Assembly: GCA_024234365.1 (NCBI GenBank)
Contig: JACKOK010000004.1
Location: 124,001-188,000 of the forward strand
Origin: Pseudomonadales bacterium
GTDB taxonomy: Bacteria > Pseudomonadota > Gammaproteobacteria > Pseudomonadales > Pseudohongiellaceae
Reading direction: 5' to 3'
DNA: 64,000 nt
Both the position numbers and the translations under genes were made by a program. Below are positions 28,455-37,375 of this stretch, piece by piece; positions within the stretch are counted from its first letter, which is position 1, and each line of letters starts with the position of its first letter. Below the pieces are notes generated by a model. The model worked only from the letters and a program-made list of their open reading frames with translations. It had not been told where the DNA came from and did not search any database.

Positions 28455-29585
28455 ATGACGCCCACTCTTTCCCTTGCCATGGCCCTGATGGAAAAGCCCT
28501 CCGTCACGCCCGATGATGCCGGCTGCCAGCCACTGCTGGCCCAGCGTCTGCAGGCACTGGGCTTTGTGATCGAGCCCATGCCTTTTGGCGATGTCAGCAA
28601 CCTCTGGGCCCGCCTGGGGAACGAAGAGCCTGTATTTGTCTTCGCTGGCCATACCGATGTCGTCCCTCCCGGACAAGCACAGGACTGGCTCAGCGAGCCC
28701 TTTGCTCCAGTGGTTCGGGACGGCATGCTTTATGGGCGTGGCGCCGCCGACATGAAGGGCAGTATCGCCGCGATGGTGGTGGCCTGCGAACGCTTCCTGG
28801 CCAGCGGCGAGCCCTTCCAGGGCTCCATCGCATTTCTTATCACCAGCGATGAGGAAGGCGTTGCGGCGGATGGTACACGTCGCGTCATGGAGGTGCTGGA
28901 ATCCCGGGGTGAGAAAATCCATTACTGCATCGTGGGAGAGCCGTCCAGCAGCGACACGCTGGGGGATGTCATCAAGATCGGACGGCGGGGTTCCCTGCAT
29001 GGTCTGCTGACCGTACACGGTGTGCAGGGGCATGTCGCCTATCCGCATCTGGCCAGCAACCCCATTCACAAAGCCATGGCCCCTCTGCACGCACTGGCCA
29101 GCGAGACATGGGACGAGGGCAATGAGGCCTTCCCGCCCACCAGCTTCCAGATTTCGAACATCAGCAGCGGCACCGGCGCAGACAATGTGATCCCGGGCAC
29201 TTTGCACGCCCGTTTCAATTTCCGTTTCTCCACCGAACTGACACAGGAGGAAATTCAACAGCGCACACAGGCCATTCTGGACGATTTCGAGCTGGAGTAT
29301 TCCCTGGAATGGCAACTGTCTGGCAATCCCTTCCTGACCCGCTCCGGTACGCTGATTGACGCAGTCAAGCAGAGCATCCGGCACATCTGTGGCGTGGAAA
29401 CCGAATGCTCTACCAGTGGAGGCACATCAGACGGCCGTTTCATCGCCCCCAGCGGTGCACAGCTGCTGGAGCTCGGCCCCTGCAATGCCACGATTCACAA
29501 GGTAAATGAGCACGTCAGCATCGACGATCTGGAGACCCTGACCCGCCTTTACGAAGACGTGATGACACGCCTGCTACGCGCGTAA
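28455..29585 (+). CDS. dapE: Succinyl-diaminopimelate desuccinylase
   Basis: 376 residues (375 in E. coli), a di-zinc M20 peptidase-fold enzyme that frees LL-diaminopimelate for lysine and peptidoglycan. Metal-binding motifs are FVFAGHTDVVPPG, YGRGAADMKGS and TSDEEG. GTSDGRF is seen near the C-terminus. The ATG at 28455 gives the family start MTPTLSLAMALM and has CGGAGAG ahead. Its last 12 bases overlap the convergent rsmJ. Confidence 0.97.
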   Translation: MTPTLSLAMALMEKPSVTPDDAGCQPLLAQRLQALGFVIEPMPFGDVSNLWARLGNEEPVFVFAGHTDVVPPGQAQDWLSEPFAPVVRDGMLYGRGAADMKGSIAAMVVACERFLASGEPFQGSIAFLITSDEEGVAADGTRRVMEVLESRGEKIHYCIVGEPSSSDTLGDVIKIGRRGSLHGLLTVHGVQGHVAYPHLASNPIHKAMAPLHALASETWDEGNEAFPPTSFQISNISSGTGADNVIPGTLHARFNFRFSTELTQEEIQQRTQAILDDFELEYSLEWQLSGNPFLTRSGTLIDAVKQSIRHICGVETECSTSGGTSDGRFIAPSGAQLLELGPCNATIHKVNEHVSIDDLETLTRLYEDVMTRLLRA

Positions 29586-30371
29586 ATCGCGTGCCGGGTG
29601 CAAGCCCGTATAGACGTCGAAACGCGAGGATTTCCCTTCCAGAGAGTGGGAGGGCTTGCGTCCGGCAAGCGGGCTCGCCAGACGTGGGCGTTTGACCACC
29701 ACCCGCCGCGTGGCACAGGCCAGGGCAGTGGCCAGCAGTTGTTCTTCCGCCTCGCCCTGCTGCCCATGCAGCAACTGCTGCAACAACAGCATGTGCTTCT
29801 TTACCTTGGCCGTTTTGCGCCGCTGCGGAAACATCGGATCCAGATACACCAGATCAGGACGAGGACTCAGGGCAGGCATGCCGGCAATACTGTCACCGAG
29901 CTGCAGATGCATGCGCGAGGCCACCTCGCGTACCCGCGCCTCCTCACTGTCAGCGGCACGGCGCAGGCCATCATTGAGCAGTGCGTGTAGAATCGGTGAG
30001 CGTTCAAACAAGGTCACCTGGCAACCTGCCGATGCCAGTAGAAAAGCATCCAGCCCCAGACCTGCCGTGGCATCCACCACGGGTATACCCTGTTCCTGTT
30101 TCAGGCCCGCCGCCTTGAGTAGCGCCTCAGGCTGTGTCTGTCTGCGTTGACGGTAATACAGGGCCTCATCCTCGAAATCCACCCGAATGGCGCCTACCGC
30201 AGGTTCCGACATCTGTCGTATCCACAAACTGCCATTGTGGTAGAACAGCAGAAACTCACAGGGCTCATCGGCCTGATGCAGCGGGATGCCTGTAGCGGAT
30301 GAAAGCTCCGGCAATGGAAAGGGTGCGGAGCCGTCGAGATCGGCGAGGCGGACAAGCGCAGAACTGGACAT
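29574..30371 (-). CDS. rsmJ: 16S rRNA m2G1516 methyltransferase
   Basis: 265 residues (250 in E. coli YhiQ). It methylates G1516 of 16S rRNA. The SAM-binding stretch VVDATAGLGLDAFLLASAG lies near residue 98, and LVYLDPMFPQRRKTAKVKK matches the family's catalytic block. The gene is convergent with dapE and shares its last 12 bases. No terminator is seen between the two. Confidence 0.95.
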   Translation of the reverse strand: MSSSALVRLADLDGSAPFPLPELSSATGIPLHQADEPCEFLLFYHNGSLWIRQMSEPAVGAIRVDFEDEALYYRQRRQTQPEALLKAAGLKQEQGIPVVDATAGLGLDAFLLASAGCQVTLFERSPILHALLNDGLRRAADSEEARVREVASRMHLQLGDSIAGMPALSPRPDLVYLDPMFPQRRKTAKVKKHMLLLQQLLHGQQGEAEEQLLATALACATRRVVVKRPRLASPLAGRKPSHSLEGKSSRFDVYTGLHPARDLRA

Positions 30372-30395
30372 TGAGGAATCAGGCTCCCGAAAAAA

Positions 30396-31211
30396 TCAGG
30401 GCATACGCAGGAAATACACCGCCAGAAGAACCAGGCCCATCAGGACGCGGTACACAATAAACGGCATGAATCCGATGCGCTCAATCAGGCGCAGAAAATA
30501 ATGAATACACAGCCAGGATACCAGGGCGGACAACACCAGTCCGTACAGCACCATCCCCCACTGAGCGGCATATTCCGATTGCGCCAGCTCTACACCTTCC
30601 AGCAAGCCTCCGGCGGCGATGATCGGAATCGCCAGCAGAAAAGAGAATCTGGCAGCGGAGCGGCGATCAAGCCCGCAAAACAGCCCTGCCGTCATGGTCA
30701 CGCCGGAGCGTGAAGTGCCAGGCAGCAGTGCCATCACCTGAAACAGACCCACCAATAGTGCAGAACGCAGGTTCATTTCCCCCAGCGTGGCATTTTGTCG
30801 ACCGCTTCGGTCCGCGACAAAAAGCAGGCCTGCAAAAAAAATGGAGGTAAAGGCAATCAGCAACATGGAACGGGAATACTGCTCCACATAATCCTTCAGC
30901 AAAAAGCCGGTGAGGCCTGCCGGGATTGTCGCCAGCACCACATACCAGGCGAGCCTGGAATCCTCGCTGTGTCTGCCACGAAAACAGGACGCCAGCCAGG
31001 CTGACAGCAGCACCATGATGTCACGGCGAAAATACACCACCACGGCCAACAGACTGCCAACGTGAAGGGCTACATCGTAAATCAGCCCCTGATCGGCCCA
31101 ACCCAGTAGCTCCTTGGGCAGGATGATATGCGCAGAACTGGAAATCGGCAGAAACTCCGTCAGCCCCTGAAGAACGGCAAGAAAGCTCGCCCTGAAGAAA
31201 TCCAGATCCAT
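30396..31211 (-). CDS. uppP: Undecaprenyl-diphosphate phosphatase
   Basis: 271 residues (273 in E. coli BacA). This polytopic inner-membrane enzyme recycles undecaprenyl diphosphate, the product of UppS encoded at 19077-19865. Signature motifs are GLTEFLPISSSAHI at residues 16-29 and PGTSRSGVTM near residue 164, within about eight hydrophobic helices. The ATG lies one base after the tsaB stop, so the two are coupled. Confidence 0.97.
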   Translation of the reverse strand: MDLDFFRASFLAVLQGLTEFLPISSSAHIILPKELLGWADQGLIYDVALHVGSLLAVVVYFRRDIMVLLSAWLASCFRGRHSEDSRLAWYVVLATIPAGLTGFLLKDYVEQYSRSMLLIAFTSIFFAGLLFVADRSGRQNATLGEMNLRSALLVGLFQVMALLPGTSRSGVTMTAGLFCGLDRRSAARFSFLLAIPIIAAGGLLEGVELAQSEYAAQWGMVLYGLVLSALVSWLCIHYFLRLIERIGFMPFIVYRVLMGLVLLAVYFLRMP

Positions 31212-31212
31212 A

Positions 31213-31899
31213 CTATTCCCGATAATCCATTTGATCCTTCACATAGACAGGCTGCGCCTGCTGGGGTTCCACCGCCATGCCCTGTGCAAAACGCACAAGC
31301 GCCAGCTGGCTCAACGCGACAGCATCGCTGGGGCAACCCGGCACCCCTGCCATTTGTGACAGTGCAAACCCGGCCTGCTCTGCCGTATCCTGAATCAAGG
31401 CCACATCTCCCACAAGGCAGGTGCCTGCTGCCTGCGCCTGCAAGCGAGGAAGAAATGCAGACACCGGGCCCACACTTTCCTCTCCCTCCAGTTGAACATT
31501 TGAGCCTTCGCGCCGGTACAAGGCCGCGTAAATCTCTCCTTCACGCGCCAACAAACCGACGAATGCCCGTTCAGCGGCAGAACCCTGCAGAGCTTTTGCC
31601 GCCATGACGGCAAGTGATGATACCGGCAGCACCGGTAATCCGGCAGCAAATGCCAGGCCCTGAGCAACGCCCGCGCCAATGCGCAGGCCCGTGAAAGAGC
31701 CTGGCCCGCTGACAAACGCGACAGCGTCCAGATCAGCAATGCTCAAGGCTTGCTCCGTCAGCAGTTCCTGGATCATCGGCAGCAACTGAGCGGCATGTTG
31801 GCGCACCTCGGAACTGCGGCGTGCAGCAATTTTTCCACGACAGTTAAGCGCAGCGGAACAATAGGCGTTGGAGGTATCAATGGCGAGAATCATGGGCAT
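31213..31899 (-). CDS. tsaB: tRNA threonylcarbamoyladenosine protein TsaB
   Basis: 228 residues (231 in E. coli YeaZ). It is the scaffold partner of TsaD in the t6A37 tRNA modification complex. The ASKHA-fold N-terminus is MILAIDTSNAYCSAAL, and VAFVSGPGSFTGLRIGAGVAQ is the family signature. A strong terminator sits just upstream, so tsaB must have its own start of transcription near 31900-31920 or depend on readthrough. I do not see a clear promoter there. Confidence 0.96.
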   Translation of the reverse strand: MPMILAIDTSNAYCSAALNCRGKIAARRSSEVRQHAAQLLPMIQELLTEQALSIADLDAVAFVSGPGSFTGLRIGAGVAQGLAFAAGLPVLPVSSLAVMAAKALQGSAAERAFVGLLAREGEIYAALYRREGSNVQLEGEESVGPVSAFLPRLQAQAAGTCLVGDVALIQDTAEQAGFALSQMAGVPGCPSDAVALSQLALVRFAQGMAVEPQQAQPVYVKDQMDYRE

Positions 31900-31922
31900 G
31901 GCGGGATTATACGGAAAGAAAT

Positions 31923-31960
31923 AAAAAAATCCCCCAGGGTTTTAGCTCCCTGGGGGATTT
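31923..31960 (-). terminator. Intrinsic terminator after the histone-like gene
   Basis: The arms 31927-31939 and 31948-31960 (CCCTGGGGGATTT and its complement) form a 13-bp perfect stem with an 8-base loop. On the minus strand it is followed by a U run (A tract at 31923-31929 on the plus strand). It lies 39 bases after the stop of the 32000-33025 gene. The other side is also U-rich, so it could work on both strands. Confidence 0.9.
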
Positions 31961-31999
31961 ATTTTTACTTCGGCATCACCGGCACAGACCGGTAAGCGA

Positions 32000-33025
32000 T
32001 CAGCTTGCCGCTGCAGCCTTGGCAGGCGCTTTACGGGTGCGCTTTTTTGCCGCTGCAGGTTTCTTGGCTGCCGCTTTTTTGGCTGCAGGCTTCTTGGCTG
32101 CTGCTTTTTTGGCTACCGGCTTTTTGGCAACTGCTTTTTTTGCCGCCGGTTTCTTGGCTGCGACTTTTTTCGCGGCCGGCTTCTTGGCTGCCGCCTTTTT
32201 CGCTGCCGGTTTCTTGGCTGCTGCAGGCTTTTTCGCTACCGCTTTTTTCGCCGCTGGCTTTTTCGCTGCCGGTTTGGCTACCGCTTTTTTCACGGCCTTC
32301 ACGGCTTTCTTGGCTACCGCCTTGGCTTTTGCCGCGGCCTTTTTGGCCGCTGCTTTTTCACGCAGAGCCAGACGCTTGGCGGCTGCCTTTGCCTTTGTTG
32401 CCGCGCGGCGTGCTGCTACCTTTTCGCGCTCCAGACGCTTCTTGGCCGCTGCTTTGGCTTTTACCGCAGCTTTCTGGGCTGCTGCTTTCGCTTTCACGGC
32501 GGCTTTCTTGGCAGCAATCTTCTGCTTCAGCTTCTCTTTCTTGGCACGAGCCGCTTCTTTTGCAGCATCAGCCTTGGCACGCTTCTTCTTCCACTGAGCG
32601 GAGAAGGCTTTTACAGCTTTGGCAAGATCAGCCTCTGCCTTGGCTGCAATAGCAGCCTTGCGAGATTCTGCTGCTTTCTTGCGGGCTTCCTCGGCAGCTT
32701 TGGCTTTTGCGGCAGCCTGCGCTGCTTTCACATTGTTTTCAGTAGATTTGAGTTTAGCGTTAGTTTCGCGGACTTTGGCTGCCAGTTTGCTTGCAGCAGC
32801 TTTGGCAGTAGCCGCCGCTTTTTTGCTTGCTGCTGTTTTGCTTTGCGCCGCTTTGGCTTTTGCAGCGTCAGCTTTGTTCTGTGCTGCAGCAAGTTTTTTG
32901 GCAGCGGCAGCTGCTTCTTTTTGCAGTTTAGCTAAAGCTGCTTGTGCTTTTGCAAGAGCAGCATCACCGGTTTTTTTAACCGCCGATTTAGCAGGCGCCT
33001 TCTTTGTCGCTTTCACTTTGGCCAT
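32000..33025 (-). CDS. Histone H1-like, AlgP-type Lys/Ala-rich protein
   Basis: 341 residues made almost only of Ala, Lys, Pro, Val and Arg. It has a short basic start (MAKVKATKKAPAKSAVKK), a long helical, heptad-like Ala/Lys/Glu region (about 22-240), and a C-terminal tail of ten-residue repeats of type KKPAAKKAAA (residues 251-328). This resembles eukaryotic H1 tails and AlgP (AlgR3) of Pseudomonas aeruginosa, which binds DNA and was linked to alginate gene control. The genes around it differ from algP of Pseudomonas, so I give no symbol. AGGAGAG precedes the ATG and a strong terminator follows. Codon use is like its neighbours. Confidence 0.85.
   Translation of the reverse strand: MAKVKATKKAPAKSAVKKTGDAALAKAQAALAKLQKEAAAAAKKLAAAQNKADAAKAKAAQSKTAASKKAAATAKAAASKLAAKVRETNAKLKSTENNVKAAQAAAKAKAAEEARKKAAESRKAAIAAKAEADLAKAVKAFSAQWKKKRAKADAAKEAARAKKEKLKQKIAAKKAAVKAKAAAQKAAVKAKAAAKKRLEREKVAARRAATKAKAAAKRLALREKAAAKKAAAKAKAVAKKAVKAVKKAVAKPAAKKPAAKKAVAKKPAAAKKPAAKKAAAKKPAAKKVAAKKPAAKKAVAKKPVAKKAAAKKPAAKKAAAKKPAAAKKRTRKAPAKAAAAS
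32042..32275 (-). repeat. Tandem 30-bp coding repeats (KKPAAKKAAA)
   Basis: Residues 251-328 of the histone-like protein are built from a ten-residue unit. Six or so clear copies vary at positions 4 and 8-9 (KKPAAKKVAA, KKPAAKKAVA, KKPVAKKAAA), with two shorter copies (KKPAAA). The DNA copies differ mainly at third positions, so the array is old enough to have diverged but could still change copy number. Confidence 0.8.
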
Positions 33026-33258
33026 ACTGTTATCTCTCCTAGAATGTGGAACAAAACCACCTTAATTTCTTCAACACGGGTCGCCCCACGTTTGAGCGGC
33101 ACCTTAGCACAAAAAATATCGGCTATACAGCGGTGCATTCCAAATTTGTTGAAAAAAATCAACTTAATTCCGCAAATAATTCATAAAATTCACCGAACGG
33201 TGACAATGGAAAAGCACAAAGAGAAAAAGCACGGGAATTCTTTTCTCAAACCGGCAAT
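33026..33258. other. AT-rich spacer upstream of the histone-like gene
   Basis: There is no gene in this stretch between the histone-like gene and the adk terminator. It is AT-rich compared with its surroundings and must hold the promoter of the histone-like gene, but I find no convincing -35/-10 pair (TATAGC at 33127-33122 is the best -10 on the minus strand). Two inverted repeats stand out: TCACCG-AA-CGGTGA at 33190-33203 and GTTGA-6 nt-TCAAC at 33148-33163. Either could be an operator. Confidence 0.4.
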
Positions 33259-33286
33259 AAAAAAAGGATGCACAAGGCATCCTTTT
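33259..33286 (-). terminator. Intrinsic terminator after adk
   Basis: AAAAGGATGC (33262-33271) pairs perfectly with GCATCCTTTT (33277-33286) around a 5-base loop. On the minus strand a U run follows (A tract 33259-33265 on the plus strand). It lies about 70 bases after the adk stop. Confidence 0.85.
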
Positions 33287-33355
33287 CCAGAGAACCCGGT
33301 CCCCTAACGTTCAATTCGGGGGCCGTGCAAAAACAAGATCCGTATCAGATTTGTT

Positions 33356-34009
33356 TCAAAGCGCAGACAACAGGGAAGCAATCTGCTCACGAACGGCGGC
33401 GACATTATCCTGACCGTTCAGGCGCAGCACTTTCACTCCCTTCGCGTCACTTTCCTGTTTCTTGTAAAAATCAACCAGTGGTTTGGTCTGTTGGTGATAA
33501 ACCTGCAGACGCTTGCGTACCGTTTCTTCCTTGTCGTCCTCACGCTGAATCAGTGCCTCACCGGTGACATCGTCAAGCCCTTCCTGGCGCGGCGGATTGT
33601 TGGTGACATGATAGACACGCCCGGAATCGGGGTGTACACGTCGGCCACTGAGTCGATTGACGATTTCCTCGTCCTCTACATGAATTTCAATCACGACATC
33701 GATATTGATGCCGGCCTCTTCCATGGCTTGCGCCTGTGGAATCGTGCGTGGAAAACCGTCCAGCAGGAAGCCCTTGGCACAATCGTCCTGTGCAATACGT
33801 TCTTTCACCAGGGAAATGATGATCTCATCCGTCACCAGGCCGCCGGATGCCATCACTTCCTTCACCTGCAATCCCAGCGGGGTGCCGGCCTTCACGGCAG
33901 CGCGGAGCATGTCACCTGTCGAGATCTGCGGAATGCCGTATTCCGATGTGATGAACTGTGCCTGAGTCCCTTTCCCTGCGCCTGGCGCCCCCAATAAAAT
34001 TACTCGCAT
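33356..34009 (-). CDS. adk: Adenylate kinase
   Basis: 217 residues (214 in E. coli), the long bacterial form. It balances ATP, ADP and AMP. The P-loop GAPGAGKGTQ is at residues 7-16. STGDMLRAAVKAGT and DGFPRT form the AMP site. The LID domain GRRVHPDSGRVYHV lacks the four-cysteine zinc site, as in other gammaproteobacteria. TAGGAG lies 6 bases before the ATG. A 7-bp hairpin sits just ahead of the ribosome binding site. Confidence 0.98.
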   Translation of the reverse strand: MRVILLGAPGAGKGTQAQFITSEYGIPQISTGDMLRAAVKAGTPLGLQVKEVMASGGLVTDEIIISLVKERIAQDDCAKGFLLDGFPRTIPQAQAMEEAGINIDVVIEIHVEDEEIVNRLSGRRVHPDSGRVYHVTNNPPRQEGLDDVTGEALIQREDDKEETVRKRLQVYHQQTKPLVDFYKKQESDAKGVKVLRLNGQDNVAAVREQIASLLSAL

Positions 34010-34026
34010 AGATTACTCCTAGTGTT

Positions 34027-34044
34027 GCCTGAAACGGTTCAGGC
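34027..34044 (-). promoter_or_regulatory. Hairpin in the adk leader
   Basis: GCCTGAA (34027-34033) and TTCAGGC (34038-34044) form a perfect 7-bp stem with a 4-base loop. It ends 17 bases before the adk start codon, directly before the Shine-Dalgarno AGGAG. No U tract follows, so it is not a terminator for mazG. It may simply stabilise or tune the adk mRNA. Confidence 0.4.
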
Positions 34045-34197
34045 GCTCTTCAATTGTAGTGCTGAAATTCTGTATTCAGGCCATCGGCTGGTGCTGGGCC
34101 TGACGCGCGGCGGCGCATATTCCTGTTTCTCGCCGGCGATGCAAAGGCATCGACCATACACCAAAGCCCCGCGCCGAAACAAGAACACCGTATCCCG

Positions 34198-35055
34198 CTA
34201 TTTTCCACCCTGTTTGACGGAACAGACTGATTTCGCCCGCTGCCACCGTGTTTCAAGCTCGCTTTCGTTCATCGCATTCAAGACGAGCCCCTCCTCCGCT
34301 GCGATGGATTCCATGGCCCGGAAACGCTGTTCAAACTTACGATTGGCTGCGCGCAGGGCCGTCTCCGGATCCACCTGCAGATGCCTGGCGAGATTGACAC
34401 AGGAGAACATCAAATCACCGAACTCCTCGACAACCCGCTTGCTTGCGCCTGCCAGCATCTCCACTTCCAGCTCGTCTATTTCCTCGCGCAGTTTCTGCAG
34501 CACCGGCATCGCCTGCTGCCAGTCGAAACCAACCGTGGCCGCCCGTTTCTGTAACTTGCGGGCACGATCGAGTGCAGGCAGGGAGGCGGGAATATCCTCC
34601 AGAACACTCGGCGGCTGCGCCGCGGCAGAGCGCGCCGCCTTGCGGGCACGCTCTTCGTTCTTGATCAGCTCCCAGCGGGCAGCAACCTCTTGTGCATCAA
34701 TTCCCTGCAGAGCAGGGTCGCCGAAACTTTCGAGCGTGCCATCGGGAAAGACGTGAGGATGGCGGCGCAGAAGTTTTTCGGTCACGGCCGTGACGATGGC
34801 ATTGAAATCGAAACGGCCTTCCTCGCGGGCAATTTGCGTATAGAACACGATCTGAAACAGCAGATCTCCAAGCTCGTCCTGAAGCTGCGCATCATCTCCC
34901 GTTTCCACCGCATCGATGACCTCATAGACCTCTTCCAGCGTGTACGCCGTCAACGAGGCAAGTGTCTGTTTCTTGTCCCAGTTACAACCCTGTTCAGGGT
35001 CACGCAGCTTTTCCATCAGTGTGAGCAGATCGTCGATTCGGTAAGTCTGAGACAT
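34198..35055 (-). CDS. mazG: Nucleoside triphosphate pyrophosphohydrolase MazG
   Basis: 285 residues (263 in E. coli). It hydrolyses NTPs and dNTPs to monophosphates. In E. coli it also modulates ppGpp, which fits its place right after relA. Two MazG repeats are visible: LEEVYEVIDAVE with ELGDLLFQIVF in the N-terminal half, and EIDELEVE with EFGDLMFS in the C-terminal half. I choose the ATG at 35055, with AAAAGGAG six bases ahead; 29 more codons upstream reach into relA and have no family match. Confidence 0.96.
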   Translation of the reverse strand: MSQTYRIDDLLTLMEKLRDPEQGCNWDKKQTLASLTAYTLEEVYEVIDAVETGDDAQLQDELGDLLFQIVFYTQIAREEGRFDFNAIVTAVTEKLLRRHPHVFPDGTLESFGDPALQGIDAQEVAARWELIKNEERARKAARSAAAQPPSVLEDIPASLPALDRARKLQKRAATVGFDWQQAMPVLQKLREEIDELEVEMLAGASKRVVEEFGDLMFSCVNLARHLQVDPETALRAANRKFEQRFRAMESIAAEEGLVLNAMNESELETRWQRAKSVCSVKQGGK

Positions 35056-35092
35056 TCCGGGCTCCTTTTGCGATTTCATCATGCCTGCATCT

Positions 35093-37339
35093 TCATTCGG
35101 CTGCGTATTTGTCACCGTTGATACGCCGGACTTCGATGACATTATTCAGGCGGCTGATCTTATCCAGCACACGCGAAAGCGCATGAAAGGATTCCACCTC
35201 CACCTGCAGATTCATGCGGGCCGTGCCCGCCTGTTTGTCCGAACGGGTGTTGACCTGCATGACCTCTATTTTTGCGTCCGCGAGAATGGTGGAGATATCC
35301 CTCAGCAAACCGGCACGATCATAGGCAAGCACAAACAGCTCTGCCAGCATACTGACCCGCCGTCCCTCGCTCCATTGCACCTCGATGAAGTTCTCATGCC
35401 CGGCCTGTCGATACTGTAGCGCGACCGGACAGTCACTGCGGTGAATCACCACCTGATTGTCATGGTTGAGACAGCCCACGATGGCATCTCCCTGCACGGG
35501 ATGACAGCAGCCGGCAAATTGTGTGGCCAGACGGCCCGCGCCATAAATCTGCGCATCCATCTTCGGGTTGCCGGCTTCCCTTACCGCATCGTCATCAAGC
35601 CGGCAGAGCAGCTGTGAAAGCTCCTGTGCTGCGGCAATGACTTCCTCTACCGTGATGGCGCCTACCCCGACTGCGGCAAACAGCGCGTCTGCGTTCCGGC
35701 AACCCAGGCGACGTGCCAGCTCCCTGAAATTGGGAGCGGAGACCGCGAGCCTTTCAAACTCTTCGTCAAGCAGGGACTTGCCCAGCGCAATATTCTGTTC
35801 CCGCCCCTGTGTCTTGAACCACTGAATCAGTTTGGCCTGGGCCCGTGGAGTGTTGGCGAAACCCAGTGAGGGTTTCAGCCAATCCCGGCTTGGCGTGCTG
35901 CTATCATCGGCCAGCACTTCCACCCGGTCTCCTGTCTGCAAGCGGTAATTCAGCGGCACCGTCTGTCCGTTGACGCGGGCACCGCAGCATTTGTTGCCGA
36001 TTTCCGTGTGGACATAGTAGGCAAAGTCCAGGGGCGTTGCCCCTTTCATCATGTCCACCACATGCCCTTCTGGCGTGAACACATACACGCGATCCGGTGT
36101 TGTTGAATCACTGCGCAACTGTTCCGCCAGACCGCCGGCCATGCCCATTTCGTCATGCCAGGCCAGCAACTGACGCAACCAGGCAATCTTGTCCTCAAAA
36201 CTGTCCTTGTAATTGGGGTCGGCGATACCTTCCTTGTAGCGCCAGTGGGCACAAACCCCAAGCTCGGCATCCTCGTCCATGGCGAAGGTACGTATCTGAA
36301 TCTCGAACACCTTGCTGTCGGGGCCGATCACCGCCGTGTGCAGGGACTGGTAGCCGTTCTCCTTGGGGGTGGCGATATAATCGTCAAATTCATTGGGAAT
36401 CACGCGCCAGAGATTGTGCACAATGCCAAGCGTGGCATAACAGTCGCGCACCTCGGGCACCAGAATGCGCACTGCGCGGATGTCGAAAATCTGCGAAAAA
36501 TCCAGTTTCTTGTTCTGCATCTTGCGCCAGATGCTGTAGATATTTTTGGCACGGCCGGTCACTTCCGCGTCGATATTGGCCCGCTCCAGTTGACGCCGCA
36601 ACTGCTGGGTCACTTCCGCTATAAAGCGCTCGCGATCCACCCGCCGTTCATCCAGCAGTGTTGCAATCCGTTTGTAGTTCTCTTCCTGCAGATAGCGAAA
36701 GGACAGATCCTCCAACTCCCATTTCAATTGCCCGATACCCAGACGATGGGCCAGAGGAACATAGATCTCGAAGACTTCACGGGCTACCCGCAGGCGTTTC
36801 TCTACAGGAGAATTCTTCACCGCACGAATGGCACAGGTGCGCTCGGCCAGTTTCAGCAGCGCTACCCGTACATCGTCGATGAGCGCAAGCAACATCTTGC
36901 GGACGTTCTCCACCTGATCATCGCTTTGTCCCAGCACACGTTTGCGGCTGGTGTCGGTCTCGTTGATCGCGGCCATGCGCAACACGCCTTCTACCAGCTT
37001 GGCCACGCCAGCGCCAAACTGGCGTTCCAGCTCCTCCATATCGAGGCGGGATTCACGCACACTGCGGTAAAGGATGGCGGCAACAACCGCCTCACTGTCC
37101 AGATGCAGCTCGACAAGAATCTCGGCCATATCCAGCCCGGTGATATAGCTGCTGCTCTTTTCAAACCAGGGGTGAGCAGGAGCCTCCGAGGCCTGATGCA
37201 CCTGCCAGCTGACATCGCAGGCCCGTTGCACCATATCCCTGTCCAGCGGCACCCCATTGCCCTGCAGGGCCTCAAACCAATCGTCAAAACGAATGCTGCC
37301 ATCGGGATTGAAGGGATGTGATGCTCGGATATGAACCAT
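35093..37339 (-). CDS. relA: GTP pyrophosphokinase RelA
   Basis: 748 residues (744 in E. coli). It makes (p)ppGpp on stalled ribosomes. The N-terminal hydrolase-like domain lacks the HDxxED motif (ILYRSVRESRLDMEEL instead), so it should be inactive as a hydrolase. The synthetase has NEFDDYIATPKENGYQSLHT, with the EFDD form (EXDD) found in monofunctional RelA and not the RXKD of SpoT. A TGS domain (RVYVFTPEGHVVDM) and a C-terminal ACT domain follow. It is followed by mazG, as in E. coli. A SpoT partner must be elsewhere. Confidence 0.98.
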   Translation of the reverse strand: MVHIRASHPFNPDGSIRFDDWFEALQGNGVPLDRDMVQRACDVSWQVHQASEAPAHPWFEKSSSYITGLDMAEILVELHLDSEAVVAAILYRSVRESRLDMEELERQFGAGVAKLVEGVLRMAAINETDTSRKRVLGQSDDQVENVRKMLLALIDDVRVALLKLAERTCAIRAVKNSPVEKRLRVAREVFEIYVPLAHRLGIGQLKWELEDLSFRYLQEENYKRIATLLDERRVDRERFIAEVTQQLRRQLERANIDAEVTGRAKNIYSIWRKMQNKKLDFSQIFDIRAVRILVPEVRDCYATLGIVHNLWRVIPNEFDDYIATPKENGYQSLHTAVIGPDSKVFEIQIRTFAMDEDAELGVCAHWRYKEGIADPNYKDSFEDKIAWLRQLLAWHDEMGMAGGLAEQLRSDSTTPDRVYVFTPEGHVVDMMKGATPLDFAYYVHTEIGNKCCGARVNGQTVPLNYRLQTGDRVEVLADDSSTPSRDWLKPSLGFANTPRAQAKLIQWFKTQGREQNIALGKSLLDEEFERLAVSAPNFRELARRLGCRNADALFAAVGVGAITVEEVIAAAQELSQLLCRLDDDAVREAGNPKMDAQIYGAGRLATQFAGCCHPVQGDAIVGCLNHDNQVVIHRSDCPVALQYRQAGHENFIEVQWSEGRRVSMLAELFVLAYDRAGLLRDISTILADAKIEVMQVNTRSDKQAGTARMNLQVEVESFHALSRVLDKISRLNNVIEVRRINGDKYAAE

Positions 37340-37375
37340 ACTGAAGCCTGTCAGGGGAGCTGCGATACACCGCTA

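Noticed and set aside
32005..33065. Hydrophobic Leu/Phe/Ala-rich open frames opposite the histone-like gene, looking like membrane proteins
   Set aside because: They are mirror reading of Lys/Ala codons. Repeats in the real gene create repeats in the shadow.
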